Shown here piece by piece: positions 25,511-34,700 of a DNA stretch of 64,000 nt. The first letter of the stretch is position 1, and every line of letters begins with the position of its first letter. The position numbers were made by a program, and so were the translations under genes. The DNA lies in the NCBI GenBank assembly GCA_910578865.1, contig CAJTRM010000009.1:33519-97518 (forward strand). The letters run 5' to 3'. Below the pieces are notes generated by a model. That model made no database searches and was not told the origin of the DNA. It was given only the letters and a program-made list of their open reading frames with translations. Origin of the DNA: an uncultured Dorea sp. (GTDB taxonomy: Bacteria > Bacillota_A > Clostridia > Lachnospirales > Lachnospiraceae).

Positions 25511-25783
25511 TTACATTTCAACCGGTCTGTTCAACGCCTCTTCGTACTTCTCGAGGATGATGCCCTGGATGCGTTCTCTTGTCCCTGAGTTAATTGGATG
25601 TGCGATATCCCGATACTCTCCATCCAAAGCCTTCTTACTGGGCATAGCAATAAAAAGTCCTTTCTCGCCCTCAATAACTTTGATATCATGTACTACAAAC
25701 TCGTCGTCCATTGTAATTGATACCACTGCTTTTAATTTGCCCTCTTTTTCCACTTTCCGCACACGTACATCTGTAATCTGCAT
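25511..25783 (-). CDS. spoVG: Septation/sporulation regulator SpoVG
   Basis: 90 residues from the ATG at 25781-25783 (MQITDVRVRKVEKEGKLKAV), with AGAGGAA just ahead. The frame opens further to 25822 but overlaps the glgD stop. The conserved SpoVG core includes VVSITMDDEFVVHDIKVIEG and the MPSKK and DIAHPINSGTRE segments. SpoVG is a small nucleic-acid-binding protein affecting sporulation and envelope or virulence genes in Firmicutes. It follows the glycogen genes glgC-glgD. Confidence 0.95.
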   Translation of the reverse strand: MQITDVRVRKVEKEGKLKAVVSITMDDEFVVHDIKVIEGEKGLFIAMPSKKALDGEYRDIAHPINSGTRERIQGIILEKYEEALNRPVEM

Positions 25784-25821
25784 TTCCTCTTTTGCCCCTT
25801 TCCTACTTACGAGCAGCCGCA

Positions 25822-26940
25822 CTACAGTGCATACCTCTCGTTCTTTTCCACAACTACTTTCACACCATTTTCCCCGATGTGCCGTGTATTTGCTCTGATT
25901 GTATCACGGCTCTCTACAATACAGTTTTCAATATACGTATTGTCCCCCAGGTAGACGTCATTCAGAATAATTGAATTTTTAATCACACAATTATTTCCGA
26001 CAAAGGTCTTCTTGAAAAGAATCGAATTCTCCACTGTTCCGTTAATAATACTTCCACTTGCAACAAGGCTGTTCTTTACAACTGCGCCGGGGTTGTATTT
26101 TGCCGGCGGCAGATCGCTGACTTTTGAGTATACTTCGGGATGTCTCTTGAAGAAATAGTTTCTTACCTCCGGTTTCAGGAAATCCATATTTGTCCGATAA
26201 TATGCGTCCACCGTTGATATGCTGCTCCAGTAATCTTTTATTTTATAGCCGTATATTTTTTTCAGATTTTTATATCTGATCAAAATATCGGTTACAAAAT
26301 CATGTCTGTCCTCTTCTGCGCAGTGTTCAATCATCTCAATCAGCAGTCTCCTGCGAATAATATAAATTCCTGTTGAGATCGTACTTCCATGTGCCACCAT
26401 CGGTTTTTCCTCGAACTCCTCGATGCGCATAGATTCACTCATTTTTAATACTCCAAAACGACTTGCGTCCTCATTGTCATTCAGTTCTTTACACACAACT
26501 GTAATATCTGACTTCTTTGCGATATGATATTCCAGCACTTTATTATAGTCCATCTTGTAAACCGCATCCCCGGACGTAATAATGACATAAGGTTCATGAC
26601 ATTTTTTCAGGAAATCCAGATTCTGATGGATGGCATCTGCCGTTCCTCTGTACCAGTATCCGTTGTCCGCCGTAATGGTGGGCGTAAACACATACAACCC
26701 GCCCTGCTTTCTTCCGAAATCCCACCACTTGGAAGAATTCAGATGTTCATTCAATGAACGTGCATTATACTGTGTAAGTACAGCAACCTTCTGAATATGA
26801 GAATTGGACATATTACTCAGGGCAAAATCAATTGCCCGGTAGCTGCCCGCCACAGGCATAGCCGCTACGGCTCTCCTGCGGGTCAGTTCCCGCATCCTGT
26901 TACTGTTTCCGCCTGCCAAAATAATCCCTACTGCCCTCAT
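25822..26940 (-). CDS. glgD: Glycogen biosynthesis protein GlgD (regulatory GlgC paralogue)
   Basis: 372 residues, shorter than GlgC. The nucleotidyltransferase-like N-terminus reads GIILAGGNSNRMRELTRRRA, missing part of the catalytic GGGxGTRL-type pattern of active enzymes. A left-handed beta-helix C-terminus is shown by runs such as INGTVENSILFKKTFVGNNC. GlgD forms hetero-oligomers with GlgC in Firmicutes and modulates ADP-glucose formation. The start overlaps the glgC stop by 4 bp (ATGA type), so translation is coupled. Confidence 0.93.
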   Translation of the reverse strand: MRAVGIILAGGNSNRMRELTRRRAVAAMPVAGSYRAIDFALSNMSNSHIQKVAVLTQYNARSLNEHLNSSKWWDFGRKQGGLYVFTPTITADNGYWYRGTADAIHQNLDFLKKCHEPYVIITSGDAVYKMDYNKVLEYHIAKKSDITVVCKELNDNEDASRFGVLKMSESMRIEEFEEKPMVAHGSTISTGIYIIRRRLLIEMIEHCAEEDRHDFVTDILIRYKNLKKIYGYKIKDYWSSISTVDAYYRTNMDFLKPEVRNYFFKRHPEVYSKVSDLPPAKYNPGAVVKNSLVASGSIINGTVENSILFKKTFVGNNCVIKNSIILNDVYLGDNTYIENCIVESRDTIRANTRHIGENGVKVVVEKNERYAL

Positions 26941-28211
26941 ATCCTCTCACCTGCCTTTATCAATGTCTCTCCGCTCTCCAGGATTCCGTCGGGATAATCC
27001 TCTTTGGACGTAACTCCGCTGATAGCAGTATTCTTTCCAATCTGTACATGGCCCGGCACAACCGAATTCTCTCCGATCGTCACAAGACCAAACGAATAGA
27101 CAGCCGGCTTCAACTTGTTGGGCACCTCTCCGCCGATCCCGAGGACTGCATGATTGCCGATCGTACACTTCTCAGCAATAATGGATTTGTCAACCACACA
27201 GCCTTTCCCGATCTTCACATCTTTCATAATAATAGAGTCACGGACCACTGCCCCTTCTTCAATCACCACTCCGGAGCCGATCACACAGTTGTGAACCTCT
27301 CCGTAAATCTCTGAGCCATTGCCGATAATACTCCTGTTGATCACGGCATGTGAAGAAATATACTGCGGAGGCAGAATCCCACTGTTAGTGTAGATCTTCC
27401 AGAATTCCTCATACAAATTGAACTCCGGGATTATGTCAATCAACTCCATATTGGCTTCCCAGTAGGAGCCAAGCGTTCCTACGTCCTTCCAGTATCCGTT
27501 ATACTCATAAGCAAACAGCCTGCGCTCATTCTCATGGCAGTATGGAATAATATGTTTGCCGAAATCACATCCGGGCTCGTCCCTCAATGCAATCAGGGCC
27601 TCCCTTAACACCGGCCAGCTGAAAATATAAATGCCCATGGATGCCAGATTGCTCTTTGGCTGCGGCGGCTTCTCCTGGAACTCGGCAATACGCCCTCCGT
27701 CTTCCGTCACGACAACACCGAATCTGCCTGCTTCCTCAATCGGTACCGGCATAGCCGCTATCGTCACATCTGCTTTATTTTCTTTATGATAATCCAGCAT
27801 GATCTCATAATCCATTTTGTAAATATGATCGCCCGATAAGATCAATACATAGTCCGGATCAAATGTCTCCATATAATCCAGATTCTGATAGATCGCATTA
27901 GCAGTACCTGTATACCACTCACTGTTGCTGCTCTTCTCATACGGTGGCAGAATCGTCACACCGCCAAAATTACGGTCCAGATCCCACGGTATTCCAATCC
28001 CTATGTGAGTATTAAGCCGGAGCGGCTGATACTGTGTCAGCACACCGACAGTGTCTATCCCTGAATTAATACAATTGCTCAACGGGAAATCTATAATCCT
28101 GTATTTTCCGCCAAAGGCAACCGCCGGTTTAGCAACTTTTGCCGTGAGAACACCAAGCCTGCTGCCTTGTCCACCTGCCAAAAGCATTGCTATCATTTCT
28201 TTTTTTCTCAT
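26937..28211 (-). CDS. glgC: Glucose-1-phosphate adenylyltransferase
   Basis: 424 residues. Motifs: MLLAGGQGSRLGVLTAKVAK (pyrophosphorylase signature), ILSGDHIYKMDYE (metal-binding Asp), EFQEKPPQPKSN, and a left-handed beta-helix C-terminus (IIGNGSEIYGEVHNCVIGSG). It makes ADP-glucose for glycogen synthesis. First gene of glgC-glgD-spoVG, with a promoter at 28245-28273 and a short 5' leader. Glycogen synthase and branching enzyme are not in the window. Confidence 0.96.
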   Translation of the reverse strand: MRKKEMIAMLLAGGQGSRLGVLTAKVAKPAVAFGGKYRIIDFPLSNCINSGIDTVGVLTQYQPLRLNTHIGIGIPWDLDRNFGGVTILPPYEKSSNSEWYTGTANAIYQNLDYMETFDPDYVLILSGDHIYKMDYEIMLDYHKENKADVTIAAMPVPIEEAGRFGVVVTEDGGRIAEFQEKPPQPKSNLASMGIYIFSWPVLREALIALRDEPGCDFGKHIIPYCHENERRLFAYEYNGYWKDVGTLGSYWEANMELIDIIPEFNLYEEFWKIYTNSGILPPQYISSHAVINRSIIGNGSEIYGEVHNCVIGSGVVIEEGAVVRDSIIMKDVKIGKGCVVDKSIIAEKCTIGNHAVLGIGGEVPNKLKPAVYSFGLVTIGENSVVPGHVQIGKNTAISGVTSKEDYPDGILESGETLIKAGERI

Positions 28212-28244
28212 GCCATCACCTCTTCACAATAGTTAGTTGTTTAT

Positions 28245-28273
28245 AGTATAACATAGTTTTTACAATCCGTGAA
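28245..28273 (-). promoter_or_regulatory. Promoter of glgC-glgD-spoVG
   Basis: Minus-strand TTCACG (28268-28273), 17 bp, TATACT (28245-28250), about 33 bp before the glgC ATG. It is arranged back to back with the murC promoter. Confidence 0.65.
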
Positions 28274-28338
28274 CAAATTTTACAATTTTTGAATACATTT
28301 TGTGAACTTTTTATGAAAATATACCAAAAAATTTCAAC

Positions 28339-28367
28339 TTGGTTTTTTTACCATATATGTTTATAAT
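28339..28367 (+). promoter_or_regulatory. Promoter of murC
   Basis: TTGGTT (28339-28344), 17 bp, TATAAT (28362-28367), about 70 bp before the murC ATG. Confidence 0.7.
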
Positions 28368-28438
28368 AATATGATAGAGACAAAAAAACTATGACCAGAT
28401 TATGCACAAAATGCAAATGCTGGACGGGAAGGTAATTT

Positions 28439-29815
28439 ATGTATAAAATCAATTTTAAACAACCGGTACACGTACATTTTATTGGAATCGGCGGCATCAG
28501 TATGAGCGGCCTGGCAGAGATCCTGCTCCGGGAGGATTTTACCGTTTCCGGCTCGGATAACAAGCCCTCCCCGCTCACAGAACAGCTTGAAAAAGCGGGA
28601 GCCTCCATTTTTTATGGTCAGAAGGCTTCTAATATTATAGAAGGGATTGACGTTGTTGTTTTTACCGCGGCCATCCACGAAGACAACGAGGAATACCAGG
28701 CTGCCAAAGCCAAGGGACTTCCTATGCTGAGCCGTGCCGAGCTCCTGGGACAGTTAATGACAAATTATGAGGTCCCTATCGCCGTATCCGGAACGCACGG
28801 CAAAACAACCACTACTTCTATGCTCTCCCACGTTTTACTCAGCGCCGGGCTGGATCCCACGATTTCAGTAGGAGGAATCCTGAAAGCTATTAACGGTAAT
28901 ATCCGCGTCGGCCATTCAGGAGTTTTTGTCACAGAGGCCTGCGAATACACTAATAGCTTCCTGCATTTCTCTCCGAAAATCAGCATTATTTTAAATATCG
29001 ACGAAGATCATCTGGACTTTTTCAAGGATCTTGATGACATCCGTCATTCCTTCCGCAGGTTCGCGGAACTTCTGCCGGAGGACGGAACCTTGATCATCAA
29101 CGGTGATATTCCGGACTACGAGGAGATTACCCGCGGGCTCTCCTGCAACGTCGTTACTTATGGTTCTGATATTGCTATGAATTACCGGGCTGCCAACATC
29201 TCACATGATGAAATGGGCAGAGCCTCCTTTGATTTTATAAAATCCGGGGAATTTACAGCCCGGATCACTCTGTCCGTCAACGGAGACCACAATGTATCCA
29301 ACGCCCTCTCTGCCCTTGCAGTGGCAGATATCCTTGGTATTCCGACTGACACGGCGCAGCAGGGACTTACAGATTTTCACGGCACAAAACGCCGCTTTGA
29401 ATACAAGGGCACCTTCGACGGCATTACGGTCATCGACGACTATGCACACCACCCCACAGAGATTACCGCGAGCCTTTCCGCTGCCCGGCATTATCCGCAC
29501 CGTGAGATCTGGTGCGTATTTCAGCCCCACACTTACACGCGGACCAAATTGCTGTTTGAAGACTTTGTAAATGCATTGTCCCGGACAGATCACATTATCC
29601 TGGCTGATATATACGCTGCCCGCGAGACCGACACCCTTGGCATATCTTCTGAAGATCTCGCAGACGCACTCAAGGAAAACGGCGCAGACGCCTGCTATCT
29701 TCCTTCCTTTGAAGAGATTGAAAACTTCTGCCGGGAAAAATGTCAAAATGGTGACCTGTTGATAACTATGGGCGCCGGAGACGTTGTAAACATTGGGGAA
29801 GCGTTATTAAAATAA
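28439..29815 (+). CDS. murC: UDP-N-acetylmuramate--L-alanine ligase
   Basis: 458 residues. The Mur ligase N-terminal domain has HFIGIGGISMSGLAEILL, and the ATP loop is GTHGKTTTTSMLSHVLL. The central domain carries ACEYTNSFLHFSPKISIILN and DEDHLDFF, and the C-terminal domain DDYAHHPTEI. It adds the first residue of the peptidoglycan stem peptide. GGGAAGG lies 6 bp before the ATG. It is followed by a DnaA-box cluster and the dnaD-type gene. Confidence 0.97.
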   Translation: MYKINFKQPVHVHFIGIGGISMSGLAEILLREDFTVSGSDNKPSPLTEQLEKAGASIFYGQKASNIIEGIDVVVFTAAIHEDNEEYQAAKAKGLPMLSRAELLGQLMTNYEVPIAVSGTHGKTTTTSMLSHVLLSAGLDPTISVGGILKAINGNIRVGHSGVFVTEACEYTNSFLHFSPKISIILNIDEDHLDFFKDLDDIRHSFRRFAELLPEDGTLIINGDIPDYEEITRGLSCNVVTYGSDIAMNYRAANISHDEMGRASFDFIKSGEFTARITLSVNGDHNVSNALSALAVADILGIPTDTAQQGLTDFHGTKRRFEYKGTFDGITVIDDYAHHPTEITASLSAARHYPHREIWCVFQPHTYTRTKLLFEDFVNALSRTDHIILADIYAARETDTLGISSEDLADALKENGADACYLPSFEEIENFCREKCQNGDLLITMGAGDVVNIGEALLK

Positions 29816-29818
29816 GAG

Positions 29819-29850
29819 TTATCCACATTTTCCACAGAATTTTATCCACA
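29819..29850 (+). promoter_or_regulatory. Cluster of three DnaA-box sequences
   Basis: Perfect TTATCCACA at 29819-29827 and 29842-29850, with TTTTCCACA (one change) abutting at 29828-29836, all on the plus strand. They lie in the murC-dnaD gap, about 50 bp before the extended -10 box of the helicase-loader operon. Confidence 0.75.
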
Positions 29851-29899
29851 AAAAACCTGTTTTTTGGCTCAAAAATTTCTTTTTTGCCTGTCCAACTGA

Positions 29900-29908
29900 T
29901 GCTATAAT
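29900..29908 (+). promoter_or_regulatory. Extended -10 promoter of dnaD-dnaI-prs
   Basis: TG-C-TATAAT (TG at 29900-29901, TATAAT at 29903-29908). A T-rich stretch sits at the -35 position without a good TTGACA. The spacing to the ATG at 29967 is 58 bp. Confidence 0.6.
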
Positions 29909-29966
29909 ATCTCTACGACACTTTTGGGGGAATCGGGGAGTATTTTGGGAGGTATATGCGGAAGCT

Positions 29967-30950
29967 ATGAAGAAACTGACTTTGACGAATCACGCGCAGA
30001 ATAATACGACCGTACTGGAAAATGAATTTATCGACCGACATATGATTAAAGCCAATGGAGAATATGTGAAAGTATACCTGCTTCTCCTTCGGCACCTGAA
30101 CGATTCATCCTCGCCGCTGACAATCTCAGAGATCGCAGATCTTCTGGACGTCACAGAAAAGGATGTGATCCGCGCTCTGAATTACTGGAAAAAGCAAGGG
30201 CTCTTAGAATACGAAGCAGGTGAAGAAGCCCCTCATACCAAGAGAACTTCCTCGGCGGCGGCATTTGTCCAGGGACTTCCGGAACGGCCTTCGGATGTGC
30301 CTGACATCAGACAATACAGAAGCAGGAAGGAATTCAAAGAACTGTTATTTGTAGCGGAGCAATATCTGGGGAAAACATTGTCCGCTACAGATATCGATGC
30401 CATTACATATTTTTATGAAACACTGGAGATGTCCGCCGACCTGATCGAATATCTGATTGAATACTGTGTAGAAAACGGTCATAAGAGCATACACTATATT
30501 CAGAAAGTAGCGCTCTCATGGCACGGACAGGACATCAAAACTGTAGAGCAGGCTAAGACAAGCTCCATCCTTTACAACAAGAACTGTTATTCCATTCTGA
30601 ATGCATATGGAATTAAAGGGCGGGCTCCTGCCGCTTCGGAGATCACTTACATCCGGAAATGGAACGAGGAATATACTTTCCCTCTGGAAATTATCCTTGA
30701 AGCCTGCGATCGTACCATGAATATGATTCACCAGCCCAACTTCGACTATACAGATTCTATTCTCAAGAAATGGCACGACAAAGGTGTCCGCAGCTTAAAT
30801 GACATCGCTGAACTCGACGCAACCTTTACGCGTGAAAAAGAGCTTAAGAAAAAGAAGACAGCAAAGGCCGCCGGCAACAATAAATTTAATAATTTTGAAA
30901 ATCACTCTTATGATATAAATGATCTTGCACGCAAGCTGATACAACAATAG
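29967..30950 (+). CDS. DnaD-domain primosome protein
   Basis: 327 residues. The N-terminal winged helix (KVYLLLLRHLNDSS, ISEIADLLDVTEKDVIRALN) is like DnaD/DnaB of Firmicutes. Two DnaD C-terminal modules follow, around 130-200 (YFYETLEMSADLIEYLIEYC) and 225-285 (YIRKWNEEYTFPLEIILEAC, ending in a YxxxILKKW-type signature). A lysine-rich linker and short C-terminal helix close it. It should bridge origin DNA or DnaA to the helicase loader. The next gene is the loader ATPase, 14 bp downstream. Confidence 0.9.
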   Translation: MKKLTLTNHAQNNTTVLENEFIDRHMIKANGEYVKVYLLLLRHLNDSSSPLTISEIADLLDVTEKDVIRALNYWKKQGLLEYEAGEEAPHTKRTSSAAAFVQGLPERPSDVPDIRQYRSRKEFKELLFVAEQYLGKTLSATDIDAITYFYETLEMSADLIEYLIEYCVENGHKSIHYIQKVALSWHGQDIKTVEQAKTSSILYNKNCYSILNAYGIKGRAPAASEITYIRKWNEEYTFPLEIILEACDRTMNMIHQPNFDYTDSILKKWHDKGVRSLNDIAELDATFTREKELKKKKTAKAAGNNKFNNFENHSYDINDLARKLIQQ

Positions 30951-30964
30951 GAGACCACCATGCT

Positions 30965-31978
30965 ATGACTCTCTCGAATGCACAGTACGACCATCTGATG
31001 CGTACTTACGAAAAAAGACAATTGGATAATGAACACAGGCTGCATAAAAATTATGAGACAGCCTGTCTGCATATTCCAGAGCTTGCCCGATTAGATGACG
31101 CCATATCTTCATGCAGCATAGCACAGGCAAAACTCCTCTTAGACGGAGATTCCTCAGCGCTTGATGACCTGAGAGAACAGATTGCCCGCCTGTCCGTACA
31201 GAAAAAGGAGCTTCTGGTTTCTAACGGATTCCCGGAAGATTACCTGGAACCCCATTATTTCTGTCCTGACTGCAGGGATACGGGTTATATCGGTACAGAT
31301 AAATGCCACTGCTTCAAAAAAGCAATCGTGGATTTATTATATATGCAGTCAAATCTGCAGGAGATTCTAAAGAAGGAAAACTTCTCTTCGTTTTCCTTTA
31401 AATACTATTCCAGCAACCATATTGATCCCGTTACCGGAAGATCTGCGCTGGATGCAATTAAGACGGCAGTGAACACCTGCCATGAATTTGTAGACACATT
31501 TTCTGATGAATTCCGCAACATACTATTATTCGGGAGCACCGGAGTGGGCAAGACATTTCTCTCCCACTGCATTGCGAAGGAATTGATAGATGCATGTTAT
31601 TCCGTTATTTATTTTTCATCTTCCGAGCTGTTTGAATTTCTTGGGAAAAACACGTTCGGGAAAAATGACGGCCCGGACAAAGATACTCCTGAGGACATCT
31701 ATGACAGTGATCTGTTGATTATTGACGATCTGGGGACAGAATTTTTCAACCGATTTACTGCATCGCAGCTTTTTGTGTGCCTGAATGAACGTATCCTTCG
31801 GAAGAAGTCAACAATCATTTCCACCAATCTTACGCTGGAGGACATTGAAAAAATCTACTCTGCACGGATCTTCTCCCGGATCAGCAGCAGCTATACGGTA
31901 CTGAACCTGATCGGAGATGATATCCGCATCCAAAAAAAATTATTAAATCTGGGAGGTACGAAAGATGTTACGCCGTAA
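30965..31978 (+). CDS. DnaC/DnaI-type replicative helicase loader ATPase
   Basis: 337 residues. It has an N-terminal helical region, a zinc-like cluster CPDCRDTGYIGTDKCHC (about 97-113), then an AAA+ domain with Walker A FGSTGVGKTFLSHCIA and Walker B LLIIDDLGTEFF. IstB/DnaC family features follow (RIFSRISSSYTVLNLIG). It loads the replicative helicase together with the DnaD-type protein upstream. Its end overlaps the next gene, prs, by 14 bp. Confidence 0.93.
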   Translation: MTLSNAQYDHLMRTYEKRQLDNEHRLHKNYETACLHIPELARLDDAISSCSIAQAKLLLDGDSSALDDLREQIARLSVQKKELLVSNGFPEDYLEPHYFCPDCRDTGYIGTDKCHCFKKAIVDLLYMQSNLQEILKKENFSSFSFKYYSSNHIDPVTGRSALDAIKTAVNTCHEFVDTFSDEFRNILLFGSTGVGKTFLSHCIAKELIDACYSVIYFSSSELFEFLGKNTFGKNDGPDKDTPEDIYDSDLLIIDDLGTEFFNRFTASQLFVCLNERILRKKSTIISTNLTLEDIEKIYSARIFSRISSSYTVLNLIGDDIRIQKKLLNLGGTKDVTP

Positions 31979-33149
31979 TGAACGTGTTCTGGACAATATT
32001 CCAATTGGGGCTCTGGGAATTATCTGCCTTGACGGCTGCAAAGACATGGGGAACAAAATTAATGATTACATCATCAGATGGCGCCGCGAGGACGGCCACG
32101 AATACAAGGACGATGTTGTATTTAACGGCTACGAAAGGGACAATTACCTGATCGATGCCCGGGTACCGCGTTTCGGATCCGGAGAAGCCAAGGGGATCAT
32201 CGGAGAGTCTGTACGGGGCATGGACTTATATCTGATCGTCGATGTATGTAATTACAGTCTGACCTATTCACTGACCGGAGAGATCAACCATATGTCGCCG
32301 GATGACCATTTTCAGAATCTGAAGCGTGTCATTGCCGCTATCGGAGGAAAAGCACGCCGCATCAATGTGATCATGCCTTTCCTTTATGAGAGCCGTCAGC
32401 ACAAAAGAAGCGGGCGGGAATCTCTGGACTGCGCCATTGCCCTTCAGGAACTGGTCCGCATGGGTGTTGACAACATCATTACCTTTGACGCACATGACCC
32501 AAGAGTACAGAATGCCATCCCGTTAAGCGGCTTTGAAACTGTCCGTCCCACGTATCAGTTTGTAAAAGGACTGCTCCGCACCTTTAGGGATCTGCAGATC
32601 GACAGTGAACACATGATGGCCATCAGCCCGGACGAGGGGGCCACAGAGCGGGCCGTATATCTTGCCAACGTGCTGAATCTTGACATGGGTATGTTCTATA
32701 AACGAAGGGACTACACCCGCATTGTAAACGGACGCAATCCAATCGTTGCCCATGAATTCCTCGGCTCTTCCGTGGAAGGCAAGGACGTTATCATTCTGGA
32801 CGATATGATTTCCTCCGGGGACAGTATCCTGGATGTAGCAGGGCAGTTAAAGCAGAGAAAAGCCAAACGGATTTTTGCCGCTGCTACTTTCGGACTCTTT
32901 ACAAACGGGCTGGAGAAATTCGACAAAGCCTATGAGAATCATATTATTGACGGAATCCTTACGACAAATCTCATCTATCAGACTCCGGAGCTGCTGAACC
33001 GCCCATATTATATCAACTGTGATATGAGCAAATATATTGCTCTTATGATCGATACCCTGAACCACGATGGTTCTGTCAGCAGCATCCTGTCACCTAATGA
33101 ACGTATTCAGCATATTGTAGAAAAATATAAAAACGGAGAGGAAGTCTAA
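31965..33149 (+). CDS. Ribose-phosphate pyrophosphokinase, atypical long form
   Basis: 394 residues against about 315 for canonical Prs. The PRPP loop VIILDDMISSGDSI is well preserved, and the ATP-side segment FLYESRQHKRSGRESLDC is recognisable. The usual DLHAxQ-type flexible-site motif is replaced by TFDAHDPRVQNAIP. A longer N-terminus (residues 1-80) is specific to this clostridial type. It makes PRPP for nucleotide, His and Trp synthesis. It begins inside the dnaI-type gene (14-bp overlap) and ends tail to tail with the ATPase gene on the other strand. A canonical prs elsewhere is likely. Confidence 0.85.
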   Translation: MLRRNERVLDNIPIGALGIICLDGCKDMGNKINDYIIRWRREDGHEYKDDVVFNGYERDNYLIDARVPRFGSGEAKGIIGESVRGMDLYLIVDVCNYSLTYSLTGEINHMSPDDHFQNLKRVIAAIGGKARRINVIMPFLYESRQHKRSGRESLDCAIALQELVRMGVDNIITFDAHDPRVQNAIPLSGFETVRPTYQFVKGLLRTFRDLQIDSEHMMAISPDEGATERAVYLANVLNLDMGMFYKRRDYTRIVNGRNPIVAHEFLGSSVEGKDVIILDDMISSGDSILDVAGQLKQRKAKRIFAAATFGLFTNGLEKFDKAYENHIIDGILTTNLIYQTPELLNRPYYINCDMSKYIALMIDTLNHDGSVSSILSPNERIQHIVEKYKNGEEV

Positions 33150-33161
33150 CCGACTTCCTCT
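33137..33161. terminator. Shared hairpin built from two converging stop codons
   Basis: AGAGGAAGTC (33137-33146), loop TAACC, GACTTCCTCT (33152-33161), a perfect 10-bp stem. The stop of prs (TAA, 33147-33149) and the stop of the ATPase gene (TAG, 33146-33148 on the minus strand) lie in its centre. T-rich sequence follows on both sides, better on the minus side (GTTTTTAT). Confidence 0.7.
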
Positions 33162-34699
33162 TTGATATACGGAATACCCATATGCTGAAGCATCTGCTCC
33201 TCTCTTCTCTGACAGGTAAAGATGAATACCTGTTTTTTATTTTCCCAAAGCCACTTCAGTGCATTGGCAAGCCTGCTGTCATCGTAATAAATAAATGTAT
33301 CATCCAGAAAAACCGGAAGTTCCTCTTCGTACAAAATCTCTGCCGCCGCCATTCGGAGGGCAAAATGTATCTGTTCTATCGTCCCTCTGCTTACCTGATC
33401 TATCCCGATCTTCCTGCCGCCGCTGATAAGGCTGATCTTCATCTGATCTTCCACCACCAGACGGCTGTATCTGCCTGCCGTTATACTTCTTACAATCTCC
33501 GAAACCCGTTCATCCAGCACATGCCCCAGCTGATCCTGAAGTTCATCGGAAAGCTCATTGATCCTGCATATGGCAAGCTCAATAGCTGCCTTCCTCTTCT
33601 CATGAGTCTCAAAGGCACTTCCCAGTTCCTCCAATTCCTCCATCTGCTCTCTCAGGTTGCCGTATATAGTTCTTTTATCCCTGATTTCCTCACTGACGCG
33701 GTCTCTCTCCCATATCAGCTTTTCCAGTGAAGCCTTCTCTTCTTCCGGCATAATCTCTTCCAGGATCCGCTCCGGCTCTGTTTTCTCCTGCTGTTTGCCG
33801 ACCTTAAGCCGGTTCCACACATATATGACACAACACAGAGAGATAATAATACATACCAGATAGTTCCACGGCCTGGGAACTACAAACAGGGGAAACAGGC
33901 TGAGCATAATAAACAAAAGGATCTCCACGGGATGAACGCGCCATTTCGCCGGCCGAATCTCGTCAATCACACCCTTTCCTTCGCTCTCCTTCTCCTTCTC
34001 TTCCTTTTCCCTCCGGCTCTCAATTTCGTCCTCCAGGTTCCCTATCTCATCTTCCAGCTTATGTATATCCCTCCAGACATAGGACGCTTCCTGCTCCGTC
34101 CGTTCTCTCTGAGTCTGCTTTTTCTCCAGTTCCTCCCTGATCTCCTTTTCAATCTGTTTCTTTTGATCCTTCAAATACATGAGCGCACGCTCCAGATCCA
34201 TATCTCCGCCTCCTGCTGCATAATAATTCATTGCAAAATTGCGAAGCTCTGCTCCCAGAGTGCGGTCCGGTTCTATCTTTAATTGTCCTACGGAGATCGT
34301 ATTATTATAAGAAGAAAGCGTCATTCCGCCAAGGAGCATATTCATGTCTCCGTTGTCCACCGACAATTCTTCCCCGTCATCCTCACAGATCAACTCCGCC
34401 CTGCGGGAATGTCTTCCAAAATTCCTGTGGATGCAGAACATCTTGCCTCCGCTCTCGAATCTCAGCATTCCCGAATAATTGCCCGGATTCTCCCACGGCT
34501 CACAGAGACTGAAGGTGTCGTTATATGCGGCACGCCCTCTTCCTCTGTCTATTCCGAAAAGCATTCCTCTGATAAATGTATGGATTGTAGATTTTCCGGA
34601 TTCATTCTCCCCATAAAACAGGTGGATTCCGTCTGCAGCCTTGATATTTTTATCTGCAAATTTGCCAAAATTCTTAATTTCCAGTTCGCGTATCCGCAT
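33146..34699 (-). CDS. SbcC/YhaN-like AAA ATPase with internal membrane hairpin
   Basis: 517 residues from the ATG at 34697-34699 (MRIRELEIKNFGKFADKNI), with AAGAAGGGG ahead inside the upstream gene end. The N-terminus has Walker A GENESGKSTIHTFIRGMLFG. A coiled coil occupies about 185-250 and 325-400 and is interrupted by two hydrophobic segments (about 262-300, LLFIMLSLFPLFVV and LVCIIISLCCVIYV). The C-terminus has the signature SRGTIEQIHFALRMA and Walker B LPVFLDDTFIYYDDSR. This is the YhaN organisation, paired with the phosphoesterase gene just upstream. The pair is thought to act on DNA ends like SbcCD. Membrane attachment is seen in the sequence; function is inferred. Confidence 0.85.
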   Translation of the reverse strand: MRIRELEIKNFGKFADKNIKAADGIHLFYGENESGKSTIHTFIRGMLFGIDRGRGRAAYNDTFSLCEPWENPGNYSGMLRFESGGKMFCIHRNFGRHSRRAELICEDDGEELSVDNGDMNMLLGGMTLSSYNNTISVGQLKIEPDRTLGAELRNFAMNYYAAGGGDMDLERALMYLKDQKKQIEKEIREELEKKQTQRERTEQEASYVWRDIHKLEDEIGNLEDEIESRREKEEKEKESEGKGVIDEIRPAKWRVHPVEILLFIMLSLFPLFVVPRPWNYLVCIIISLCCVIYVWNRLKVGKQQEKTEPERILEEIMPEEEKASLEKLIWERDRVSEEIRDKRTIYGNLREQMEELEELGSAFETHEKRKAAIELAICRINELSDELQDQLGHVLDERVSEIVRSITAGRYSRLVVEDQMKISLISGGRKIGIDQVSRGTIEQIHFALRMAAAEILYEEELPVFLDDTFIYYDDSRLANALKWLWENKKQVFIFTCQRREEQMLQHMGIPYIKEEVG

Positions 34700-34700
34700 A

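Noticed and set aside
29819..29850. DnaA-box cluster as the chromosomal origin
   Set aside because: dnaA, dnaN and rpmH are absent, no long AT-rich unwinding region is evident, and only three boxes are present.
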